Shown here one piece after another: positions 22,388 through 29,325 of a stretch of DNA of 35,620 nt. The position numbers and the translations under genes are program-made. Where the stretch lies: the NCBI GenBank assembly GCA_002840675.1, contig PHBR01000007.1:1-35620 (forward strand), written 5' to 3'. This DNA comes from Chloroflexi bacterium HGW-Chloroflexi-9. Lineage in GTDB: Bacteria > Chloroflexota > Dehalococcoidia > UBA2979. The stretch's first letter is position 1. The number at the start of each line of letters is the position of its first letter. The notes beneath the pieces are model-generated. The model saw nothing but the letters and a program-made list of their open reading frames with translations. It was not told the origin of the DNA and ran no database searches.

Positions 22388-24085
22388 ATGAGAGAGTCCG
22401 CACGCACCTTCGGCACGCACGACACCGATGCCTTCGACGACGACGTCGAGGAGGAGGTGTTCGCGCACGACCCGCTCACTGACGACGACGGCCCCCTCCA
22501 TGAGATGACGGAGGAGGAGCGGCTGGAGATCGACCTCCTCGTCGGGATCATGCCCGCGCGCATCGCGGAGGCCGTCCGCACGCAGGGGTACGACGGGCTC
22601 ATCGAGATCGTGCTGGACCTCGGCCGTCGGCCCACGGCTCGCTACCGCGGCAACGAAGTCTCCCTGAGCGACCTGGAGGTCGCCGACACCGAGATCTCGC
22701 ATGTGGTCGCGCAGGTCTCCGAGTTCGGTGACGACAACCGCGCCGGCATCCCTCGGACGCTGCACCGCATCTCCGGCATCCGGAACCGCCGGGGCCACAT
22801 CGTGGGCCTCACCTGCCGCATCGGCCGGTCGGTGTCTGGCTCCGGCCAGGTGATGCACGACATCATCGAGTCCGGCCGCAGCGTGCTGTTGCTGGGCCCT
22901 CCGGGCGTGGGCAAGACCACGATGCTGCGCGACGTCGCGAGGATGCTCGCGGACGAACTGAACAAGCGCGTCGTGATCGTGGACACCTCCAACGAGATCG
23001 GCGGCGATGGCGACATCCCGCACCACGGCATCGGCCGCTCGCGCCGCATGCAGGTGCCGCGCGTCGCCATGCAGCACGAGGTGATGATCGAGGCGGTGGA
23101 GAACCACACGCCTGAGGTGGTGGTGATCGACGAGATCGGCACCGGCGCGGAGGCGGAAGCGGCGCGCACGATCGCGGAACGCGGCGTGCAACTCATCGCC
23201 ACCGCCCATGGCACCACGCTTTCCAACCTCATGCAGAACCCGACGCTCTCCGACCTCATCGGCGGCATCGAGTCGGTGACGATCTCGGACGAAGAAGCGC
23301 GCCGCCGCGGCACGCAGAAGACCGTCCTGGAGCGGCGCAACCCGCCCACCTTCGAGGTGCTGGTGGAGATCCAGTCGTTCCGCCGGCTCGCGATCCATGA
23401 GGACGTGGCGCAGACGGTGGACTCGCTGCTCCGTGGCTACGAGGTGGAGGCGGAGATCCGCGTCGCCGGCGAGGCGGGCGAGGTGCAGCATGTGGAGCGT
23501 GTGCCGCTACGCGCGTCGCCGGATGAGCCGCTTCGCGCGCGACCGCAGACGGAGCGCGCTCGGTCGCTCCCGGCGGCCCCGGGCGGGCCGGAGAAGCGCC
23601 TGCTGCCGTTCGGGATCAGCCGCGGCCGACTGGAACAGGCGATCGCGGACACACGCTCCGCGGCACGCATCGTGGACAGCGTGAAGGAGGCGGACGCCGT
23701 CTTCACGCTGCGCCCGTACTACCGCCGCCGCAGCGGCCCGCTGAAGCAGGCCGAGGAGCGTGGCATCCCGATCTACGTTCTGCGGAACAACACCGGCCCG
23801 CAGATCGAACGCCAGTTGCTCGCCCTGCGCGGCGAGGGCGCCACCGACGACCCGACCACCGCCGCGCTGCGCGAGGCGGAGAGCGGCGTCGCGGAGGTGA
23901 CGTTCCGCGGCGCCTCCTCGGTGGAGCTGTCGCCGCAGACCTCGTACCTGCGTCGTCGCCAGCACGAACTCGTGAGCCGCGCCGGCCTGCGGTCCGTCTC
24001 GAAGGGCCGCGAGCCGTTCCGGCGCGTCACGATCCTGCAGGAAACGGTGCCGCCCGGCAGCATTGGCTGGGACGACGAGGAGTGA
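22388..24085 (+). CDS. R3H-domain AAA ATPase (SpoIIIAA/Ycf45-like)
   Basis: A 565-residue protein. An acidic N-terminal tail precedes a secretion-ATPase-like core with Walker A LLGPPGVGKTTML (170-177), NEIGGDGDIPHHGIG, and Walker B EVVVIDEIGT (about 244-250) followed by TAHGTTLSNLMQNPTL. This core is what SpoIIIAA and chloroplast/cyanobacterial Ycf45 share. A linker of about 70 residues leads to a C-terminal domain with IADTRSAARIVDSVKEADAV and, at the end, an R3H single-strand nucleic-acid motif (RRRQHELV, then GREPFRRVTI). No sporulation genes are nearby. The role is unknown; RNA or ssDNA remodelling is inferred. The ribosome site GAGG is 13 bases away, which is long. The stop overlaps the tmk start. 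Confidence 0.9.
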   Translation: MRESARTFGTHDTDAFDDDVEEEVFAHDPLTDDDGPLHEMTEEERLEIDLLVGIMPARIAEAVRTQGYDGLIEIVLDLGRRPTARYRGNEVSLSDLEVADTEISHVVAQVSEFGDDNRAGIPRTLHRISGIRNRRGHIVGLTCRIGRSVSGSGQVMHDIIESGRSVLLLGPPGVGKTTMLRDVARMLADELNKRVVIVDTSNEIGGDGDIPHHGIGRSRRMQVPRVAMQHEVMIEAVENHTPEVVVIDEIGTGAEAEAARTIAERGVQLIATAHGTTLSNLMQNPTLSDLIGGIESVTISDEEARRRGTQKTVLERRNPPTFEVLVEIQSFRRLAIHEDVAQTVDSLLRGYEVEAEIRVAGEAGEVQHVERVPLRASPDEPLRARPQTERARSLPAAPGGPEKRLLPFGISRGRLEQAIADTRSAARIVDSVKEADAVFTLRPYYRRRSGPLKQAEERGIPIYVLRNNTGPQIERQLLALRGEGATDDPTTAALREAESGVAEVTFRGASSVELSPQTSYLRRRQHELVSRAGLRSVSKGREPFRRVTILQETVPPGSIGWDDEE

Positions 24086-24735
24086 CGCCGGACGCACCTC
24101 CCGGCCCGCGCGGGCGCGGTGTGTTCGTGACGCTCGAGGGTGGCGAGGGCGCCGGGAAGTCGACGCAGATCGACGGCCTGCGCCGCCTCCTCGAACGTGA
24201 GGGCTGGAGCGTCGTGACCTGTCGCGAGCCCGGCGGCACGGCGCTCGGCGAACGGCTGCGCGAGGCGCTCTTTGCCACGACCGATGACGAGCCGCCGCCC
24301 TCGCCGGAGAGCGAGCTGCTGATCTTCAACGCCGCGCGCGCCCAGCTGGTGCGGCAGGTGATCCGTCCCGCGCTGGAGTCCGGCGCGGCCGTGATCTGCG
24401 ACCGGTTCACCGGCTCCACCGTCGCCTACCAGCACCACGGCCGCGGGCTACCTCGCGAGGTGGTGGACGCGGTGAACGAGGCGGCAACGGGAGGCCTGCA
24501 GCCGGACCTCGTCGTGCTGCTGGACCTGGAGCCGGAGCAGGGGTTCGATCGCACCGGCAAGGGCCGCGACTACCTGGAACGCGCCGGGATCGAGTTCCAC
24601 CGTCGCGTGCGTCGCGGCTTCCTGGAGCAGGCCGCCGACGACCCCGACCGCTGGCTCGTGCTCGACGCGACGAAGCCGGCGATGCAGGTCACGCACGCGA
24701 TCTGGCAGCGCATCGGGGCGCTGCGCGCGAAGTAG
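24082..24735 (+). CDS. tmk: Thymidylate kinase
   Basis: Phosphorylates dTMP to dTDP. The 217-residue product has the P-loop GEGAGKST at 21-28 (FVTLEGGEGAGKSTQ), the dTMP-binding REPGGTALGERLREALF, CDRFTGSTVAYQHHGRGL (DRF/DRY motif) and LLDLEPEQGFDRTGKG for the lid. The GTG at 24082 overlaps the preceding TGA (GTGA), pointing to translational coupling. It adds about 13 Pro-rich residues before the usual family start; a GTG at 24121 would give the shorter form but has no ribosome site. It ends 6 bases from the convergent DUF6157 gene. Confidence 0.96.
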   Translation: MTPDAPPGPRGRGVFVTLEGGEGAGKSTQIDGLRRLLEREGWSVVTCREPGGTALGERLREALFATTDDEPPPSPESELLIFNAARAQLVRQVIRPALESGAAVICDRFTGSTVAYQHHGRGLPREVVDAVNEAATGGLQPDLVVLLDLEPEQGFDRTGKGRDYLERAGIEFHRRVRRGFLEQAADDPDRWLVLDATKPAMQVTHAIWQRIGALRAK

Positions 24736-24741
24736 GGCCGC

Positions 24742-25164
24742 TCAGCCGCGCTTCGAGCGCATCGCGTTCAGGATCTCGAGGCCGGCGTCGCCGTTGACCA
24801 GGCGGTGGTACTCCGGCGACTCCATCGGGCAGAGGGCGACGCGGCCCTCGCTGTCGAAGACCAGGCCCCAGCCGTACTGCTTCGGGAGTGGCGAGGAACG
24901 CAGGCAGGCCTGCGACTTCGCGAAGAACTCCGTGCGCAGCCGCGCCTTCTCCGCCTCGGACGTGTCGTCCAGTGCCTGGCGTGCGAACCAGGACTCAAAC
25001 AGGACATCCTCCTGCGTGAGGGCGAACGGGGCGGCGGCGATCATCTCGTACTGCAGGACGGCCACCGTCTTGCGGCCGCCCCGGATCGGTGGCACTTCGC
25101 TGACGCTCACCGGGCAGTCGTCCGCGACCGCGATCAGCGTGTCGTAGTAGTTCAGGTCTTCCAT
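24742..25164 (-). CDS. DUF6157 family protein
   Basis: A 140-residue soluble protein: LNYYDTLIAVADDCPVSVSE at the start, FALTQEDVLFESWFARQAL in the middle, and FFAKSQACLRSSPLPKQYGW plus FDSEGRVALCPMESPEYHRL toward the end. From memory this is the layout of DUF6157, a family of unknown function. The start at 25164 is preferred because it fits the family length, with GAGG 11 bases upstream; an ATG at 25185 adds seven residues. It stands alone between convergent tmk and the thiolase terminator. Confidence 0.8.
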   Translation of the reverse strand: MEDLNYYDTLIAVADDCPVSVSEVPPIRGGRKTVAVLQYEMIAAAPFALTQEDVLFESWFARQALDDTSEAEKARLRTEFFAKSQACLRSSPLPKQYGWGLVFDSEGRVALCPMESPEYHRLVNGDAGLEILNAMRSKRG

Positions 25165-25255
25165 AGCGACGGGTACCTCGTACATCTCTCTACATCGAGG
25201 CTAACCCATCGGTGGACGGGCAGCCGTGTCTGAGCAGCGAGGGCCGCGCGCGCGT

Positions 25256-25274
25256 GCACGCACGCACGCACGCA
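25256..25274. repeat. GCAC tetranucleotide microsatellite
   Basis: Nearly five tandem GCAC units directly beside the thiolase terminator, in non-coding sequence. Slippage there would not change any protein. Confidence 0.8.
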
Positions 25275-25302
25275 GAAGCCCCCGTCTTGCGACGGGGGCT
25301 TC
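25275..25302 (-). terminator. Intrinsic-terminator-like hairpin after the thiolase gene
   Basis: A 12-bp perfect stem (arm GAAGCCCCCGTC) with a 4-base loop, 24 bases past the thiolase stop. It lacks a clear T-run, but its position, length and A/T-ended arms are typical of GC-rich bacterial terminators. It could also block transcription toward the thiolase gene from the plus strand. Confidence 0.7.
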
Positions 25303-25326
25303 GTGGTTGCGGACTCGTCGAACGCG

Positions 25327-26502
25327 CTAGGAGACGCGCTCGAAGATGGTGGCGATGCCCTGGCCGCCGCCGATGCAGAGCGAGACCAGGCCGTAGCGGC
25401 CGCCGGTGCGCTCCAGCTCGTTCATCACCTTCACGGTGAGGATCGCGCCGGACGCGCCGACCGGGTGGCCCAGGGCCACCGCGCCGCCGTTCGGGTTGGT
25501 CTTGTCCTGCGGGAGGTCGAGGGCGACCGAGCAGGCCGCGGCCACGGCCGCGAACGCCTCGTTCAGTTCGATGACGTCCATGTCCTCGACGGTGAGGTTG
25601 GCCTTCTCCAGCACCTTGCGGATCGCCGGGATCGGGCCGGAGCCCATGATGCTCGGCTCCACACCGGCCTCGGCGCGGGCGACCATACGCATGCGCGGCT
25701 TGATGCCGAGTTCTTTCGCCTTGGAGGCGGTGGTCACGACCAGGGCGGCGGCGCCGTCGTTGATGCCGGAGGAGTTACCGGCCGTCACCGACCCGTCAGG
25801 CTTGAAGGCGGGGCGCAACTTGCCGAGCACTTCCATGCTCGTGGCGCGCGGGTACTCGTCCTTGTCGAAGACGATCGTGTCGCGGCCCTTCTTGACCTCG
25901 ATCGGGGCGATCTGGTCCACGAAGTAGCCGGCCTCGATCGCGGCGATCGCGCGCTGCTGGGAGCGCACGGAGTACTCGTCCTGGAGCTGGCGGGAGACCT
26001 CGAACTGGGCGGCCAGGTTCTCAGCGGTGACGCCCATCGGGACGTCCTCGAACGGGTCGGTCACCAGGTCCTGGGTACCGTCCTCCAGCTTGCCGTCGCC
26101 GTAGCGGTAGCCGTAACGCCCCTTGCGGATGTAGTACGGCATGAGGCTCATGTTCTCCGCGCCGCCGGCGACCACCACCTCGGCGTCGCCGGTCTGGAGC
26201 CAGCGCGCAGCCGTGTTGATGGCTTCCAAGCCGGAGCCGCAGATGCGGTTCACCGTGTAGGCCGGGGTGGTGATGGGCATGCCAGCCTTCACGGAGGCGT
26301 GACGGGCGATGTAGCCGTCCTCCGCCACCTGGCCGACGCAGCCGAGGATGACCTGGTCGATCTGTTCCGGCTGGAGGCCGGAGCGCTTGACCGCCTCGCG
26401 GATCACATGCGCCGCCAGGTCAGAGGCCGGCGTTTCGCTGAGCGTGCCGCCGAACGAGCCGATGGCCGTCCGAACGCCACCAAGGATGACGATGTCTTCC
26501 AT
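25327..26502 (-). CDS. Acetyl-CoA C-acyltransferase (thiolase)
   Basis: Claisen condensation or thiolysis of acyl-CoAs; 391 residues, the usual length. The acylated nucleophile is C88 in NRICGSGLEAIN. NEAFAAVAAA, H346 in ALGHPVGASGA and the second cysteine C376 in CIGGGQG complete the active site. The start MEDIVILGGVRTAIG at 26502 matches the family, with GGGGG about 8 bases upstream; a longer frame to 26610 has no ribosome site and runs into the spacer. Degradative (FadA-like) and biosynthetic (acetoacetyl-CoA, PhaA-like) thiolases are hard to separate by sequence. With the acyl-CoA dehydrogenase in this window, a beta-oxidation role is plausible. Confidence 0.95.
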   Translation of the reverse strand: MEDIVILGGVRTAIGSFGGTLSETPASDLAAHVIREAVKRSGLQPEQIDQVILGCVGQVAEDGYIARHASVKAGMPITTPAYTVNRICGSGLEAINTAARWLQTGDAEVVVAGGAENMSLMPYYIRKGRYGYRYGDGKLEDGTQDLVTDPFEDVPMGVTAENLAAQFEVSRQLQDEYSVRSQQRAIAAIEAGYFVDQIAPIEVKKGRDTIVFDKDEYPRATSMEVLGKLRPAFKPDGSVTAGNSSGINDGAAALVVTTASKAKELGIKPRMRMVARAEAGVEPSIMGSGPIPAIRKVLEKANLTVEDMDVIELNEAFAAVAAACSVALDLPQDKTNPNGGAVALGHPVGASGAILTVKVMNELERTGGRYGLVSLCIGGGQGIATIFERVS

Positions 26503-26971
26503 GAGAACCCCCGATCGGCCCTCGCGTGGGGGCCGCGCAACCGTCTTGTCCGCAGTGTATGCCGGCGCCGGGGGCGCGTCGAAGCGCACCGGCCGGGGGC
26601 CTGGCGTCACCTGTTTTTCTCATTGTACGCCCGGCCGGGCACGACGCGAGGGGGCGCCGTCGTCGGCCAGGCGGTTGGGGCTTGGACCGAGCCTGTCGAA
26701 CCGACACCTCCGTCAGGCCTTCGTCCCGCGCGATGCCCGCAGAGTCGCCGGCGTGCGAGGTCGGAGGGCGCTTCGATGCGTGCCCGGACTGAGGGCGCAC
26801 TTCGACAGGCTCCGTGCGAGCGGGAGTCGGAGAGCGAGGGCGCCCTCCCCATGTCGCCTCCGTAGACCTCCCGAGAGGCCGCCGGTAGGATCGAGGGCGT
26901 CCCCTACGGCCCCCCAGCACAGCCGTCCGCCCCCGCGTTTCGAGGGCGTTCCCGGAGCATCGAGCACCACC
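26503..26971. other. 469-bp divergent spacer between thiolase and homoserine kinase
   Basis: No supported gene. Long frames here are continuations of the flanking genes. It must hold the promoters of both divergent genes; TAGGAT at about 26887-26892 is a possible -10 toward homoserine kinase. Its middle holds a REP-like inverted pair (see next entry). Confidence 0.6.
26689..26812. repeat. REP-like inverted pair (GAGCCTGTCGAA ... TTCGACAGGCTC)
   Basis: GAGCCTGTCGAA at 26689-26700 and its exact complement at 26801-26812 bracket about 100 bases. The core is the same as REP palindromes found dispersed in many proteobacterial and other genomes, usually as head-to-head pairs mobilised in trans by RAYT (IS200-like TnpA_REP) transposases. 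No RAYT gene is in this window. Confidence 0.65.
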
Positions 26972-27859
26972 ATGCCTGACCGCAGCGTCACCGTTCGCGT
27001 CCCCGCGACCTCCGCCAACCTGGGCCCGGGCTTCGACGCCCTGGGCGTCGCGCTCGACTGGTTCGGCACGATCACCATCCGCACCTCGGACAGCCCGCAG
27101 ACGCCGCCCGAGGGGTCGATGGAGCGGATGGCCGCCGCCGCCGCGCTCGCGCTGCTGGACCAGGCCGGGGAGACGCCTCGTGGCCTCTCCGCGACGTACG
27201 AGGGCGACATGCCGGTGGGCCGCGGCCTGGGCATGTCCGCGGCGGCGCGCGCCGGCGGCCTGGTCGCCGCGAACACGCTGCTGGGCAACCGCCTCACGAT
27301 GGCGGAACTGGTGCCGCTCGCGGTCGCGCTCGAAGGTCACGGGGACAACATCATCCCCGCGCTGTTCGGCGGCCTGCAGGTGGTGGCTGAGGACGAGGGG
27401 CGGCATGTGCATGTGAAGATCACGCCGCCGGCCGACCTGCGCATCGCGCTCCTCGTGCCGGAGTTCAGCATGCCGACTGAGGAGTCGCGCAAGTTGATCC
27501 CGACGAACCTGACGCGCAACCAGGCGGTCCACAACATCGGCCGCGCCGCGATGATGGTCGCGGCACTGACGCAGGGGCGGTACGACGCGCTGGTCACGGC
27601 GGTCGAGGACATCATTCACCAGCCCGCGCGTGGCACGCTGTTCCCGGCGATGTTCCCGATCTTCGAGGGAGCACGCGCCGCCGGCGCACACGGCGCCTAC
27701 CTCTCCGGCGGTGGCTCCACCATCGCCGCGTTCGTGGACCCAGCAACCGCCGAGCATGTCGCGAACACGATGCGCGAGGTCGCGGCGGCGCACGGGGTGG
27801 ACTCGTTCACGCGGGTGGTGTCCATGAGCAACACCGGCACGGAAGTGATCGACCGATGA
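26972..27859 (+). CDS. thrB: Homoserine kinase (GHMP family)
   Basis: Phosphorylates homoserine for Thr synthesis. The 295-residue product has motif 1 VRVPATSANLGPGFDALGVALDW, typical of ThrB, motif 2 at about 81-92 and motif 3 GAYLSGGGSTIAAFVD. Motif 2 reads PVGRGLGMSAAARAGG; the family norm is PxxxGLGSSAA, so the first Ser of the ATP loop is Met88. S89 remains. The ATG at 26972 has GGAG only at long spacing (about 14 bases). Its stop overlaps the aspartokinase start by 4 bases (ATGA), so the two Asp-family enzymes are coupled. Function as ThrB rests on motif 1 and this neighbour. Confidence 0.92.
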   Translation: MPDRSVTVRVPATSANLGPGFDALGVALDWFGTITIRTSDSPQTPPEGSMERMAAAAALALLDQAGETPRGLSATYEGDMPVGRGLGMSAAARAGGLVAANTLLGNRLTMAELVPLAVALEGHGDNIIPALFGGLQVVAEDEGRHVHVKITPPADLRIALLVPEFSMPTEESRKLIPTNLTRNQAVHNIGRAAMMVAALTQGRYDALVTAVEDIIHQPARGTLFPAMFPIFEGARAAGAHGAYLSGGGSTIAAFVDPATAEHVANTMREVAAAHGVDSFTRVVSMSNTGTEVIDR

Positions 27860-29079
27860 CACGGACGGTGCAGAAGTACGGCGGTTCCTCGGTCGCGACG
27901 GCGGACCACATCAAGCGCGTCGCGCGCCTGGTGGGTGATCGCCGCCGCGCGGGCGAGGAGATGGTGGTGGTGGTGTCCGCGATGGGCGATACCACCGACG
28001 ACCTCATCGACCTGTCGAAGCAGATCAACGCGCGCCCGCCCGCGCGCGAGATGGACATGCTGCTCTCCACCGGCGAGATCGTCTCGAGCGCGCTGCTCTC
28101 CATGGCGCTGCAGGCGGACGGCGTGGACGCGGTCAGCCTCACCGGCGCGCAGGCCGGCATCCGCACGGACGCCGTCTCCGGACGCGCGCGCATCTCCGGC
28201 ATCGAGGGCGACCGCATCGAGCGGGAACTGGCGGCCGGGCGCGTCGTGATCGTCGCCGGGTTCCAGGGCATTTCGGACGACTTCGACGTCACCACGCTCG
28301 GCCGAGGCGGCAGCGACACGACGGCGGTGGCGCTGGCCGCCGGCATCAACGCCGACCGCTGCGAAATCTACACGGACGTCGCGGGCATCTACACCGCCGA
28401 CCCGCGCATCTGCCCCTCGGCGCGCCCGCTGCGCGACATCGGGTACGAGGAGATGCTGGAGATGGCAAGCACCGGCGCGCGCGTCATGCACGCCCGCGCG
28501 GTGGAGGTCGGCGCGCTGTACGGCGTCGAGATCTACGTGAAGAGCACCTTCGACCCGTCCGCACCGGGCACGATCATCCGCAAGGAGACCATGATGGAGC
28601 AGGGGAACAAGGTCCGCGGCATCGCCCACGAGAGCCGCGTCGCAAAGGTGACGCTGCGAGGCGTACCGGACCGCCCGGGCATCGCCGCGAAGATCTTCGA
28701 GCCGCTCGCGGAGGCCGGCGTCTCCGTCGACACCATCGTCCAGAACGCCAGCATCGAGCGGCTGACCGATCTCACGTTCACGGTGGCGCCGGGCGACCGC
28801 GAGCGCGCGCTGGAGGTGGTGAACCGGCTGAACCAGGAACTGGGCGCGGCGGAGATCGTCTCCGCGGACGACCTGGGCACCGTCTCGATCATCGGCACCG
28901 GCATGGCAAGCGCCCCGGGCTACGCGGCGCGGATGTTCCGGACGCTGTTCGACCAGCAGATCAACATCGACATGATCAGCACCAGCGACATCCGCATCAC
29001 CTGTGTGGTCGCCGCGGACAAGGTGGCGGACGCCGTGGTGGCGCTGCACAACGCCTTCGAGCTCGACCGCCAGGGGTAG
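27856..29079 (+). CDS. lysC: Aspartate kinase with two C-terminal ACT domains
   Basis: First step of Lys/Thr/Met synthesis. The 407-residue product has the kinase domain (KYGGSSV at 7-13, STGEIVSSALLSMALQADGV, TTLGRGGSDTTAVALAAG, CEIYTDVAGIYTADPR). From about residue 255 two ACT domains follow (LRGVPDRPGIAAKIFEPLAE and IIGTGMASAPGYAARMFRTL). This is the alpha/beta (C. glutamicum, B. subtilis LysC) type, feedback-inhibited by Lys and/or Thr. The start codon overlaps the thrB stop. An internal ribosome site inside the gene may give a separate ACT-only subunit. A strong hairpin terminator follows 32 bases after the stop. Confidence 0.97.
   Translation: MTRTVQKYGGSSVATADHIKRVARLVGDRRRAGEEMVVVVSAMGDTTDDLIDLSKQINARPPAREMDMLLSTGEIVSSALLSMALQADGVDAVSLTGAQAGIRTDAVSGRARISGIEGDRIERELAAGRVVIVAGFQGISDDFDVTTLGRGGSDTTAVALAAGINADRCEIYTDVAGIYTADPRICPSARPLRDIGYEEMLEMASTGARVMHARAVEVGALYGVEIYVKSTFDPSAPGTIIRKETMMEQGNKVRGIAHESRVAKVTLRGVPDRPGIAAKIFEPLAEAGVSVDTIVQNASIERLTDLTFTVAPGDRERALEVVNRLNQELGAAEIVSADDLGTVSIIGTGMASAPGYAARMFRTLFDQQINIDMISTSDIRITCVVAADKVADAVVALHNAFELDRQG
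28582..28596 (+). promoter_or_regulatory. Internal ribosome site and start for an ACT-only aspartokinase beta subunit
   Basis: AAGGAG at 28582-28587 is followed by two in-frame ATGs, 3 and 6 bases later. Starting at the second (28594) yields a 161-residue protein beginning MEQGNKVRGIAHE that contains both ACT domains. In-frame beta subunits arising this way are established for B. subtilis and C. glutamicum aspartokinases. Confidence 0.6.
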
Positions 29080-29110
29080 CCCTCGGGCTTCCGATCGCAC
29101 GGGCGTACGA

Positions 29111-29138
29111 CACTGCCCCGGCTCACGCCGGGGCAGTG
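29111..29138 (+). terminator. Hairpin terminator after lysC
   Basis: A 12-bp perfect stem (arm CACTGCCCCGGC) with loop TCAC, 32 bases past the stop. It has the same design as the hairpin after the thiolase gene. No long T-run follows (CTGATCT). Confidence 0.7.
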
Positions 29139-29188
29139 CTGATCTCGGAGCGGACAGCCTGCTGACCCGCCTCGAACGCCGCTCAGCC

Positions 29189-29218
29189 TTGCGGCGCGAT
29201 CCGGGCGGGGTGTAGGCT
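29189..29218 (+). promoter_or_regulatory. Candidate sigma-70-type promoter of dnaE
   Basis: TTGCGG, an 18-base spacer and TAGGCT, placing the start about 100 bases before the dnaE ATG. It agrees with consensus at 4 of 6 bases in each box. The position, after the lysC terminator and before a structured leader, fits. Confidence 0.4.
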
Positions 29219-29264
29219 GCGGAGGCGTCTCCGTACGCACACGCGTTCGCGTAATTGCATCAGC

Positions 29265-29306
29265 CGGTTAGCCGATCTCGCACCACCGTGCGAGGCCTCC
29301 GAACCG
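29265..29306 (+). promoter_or_regulatory. Two-tier stem-loop in the dnaE leader
   Basis: An inner 7-bp hairpin (arm CTCGCAC, loop CACC) is enclosed by a CGGTT/AACCG outer stem with an internal loop. It ends 19 bases before the ATG, in a leader with no clear Shine-Dalgarno. ACGCG-TT-CGCGT at 29241-29252 is a further palindrome just upstream. Confidence 0.4.
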
Positions 29307-29325
29307 CCCGGGATCACCGCCTCTC

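Noticed and set aside
25256-25274. GCAC microsatellite as a phase-variation switch
   Set aside because: It lies downstream of both flanking genes' coding ends or starts with no promoter overlap visible, so length changes have no evident target.
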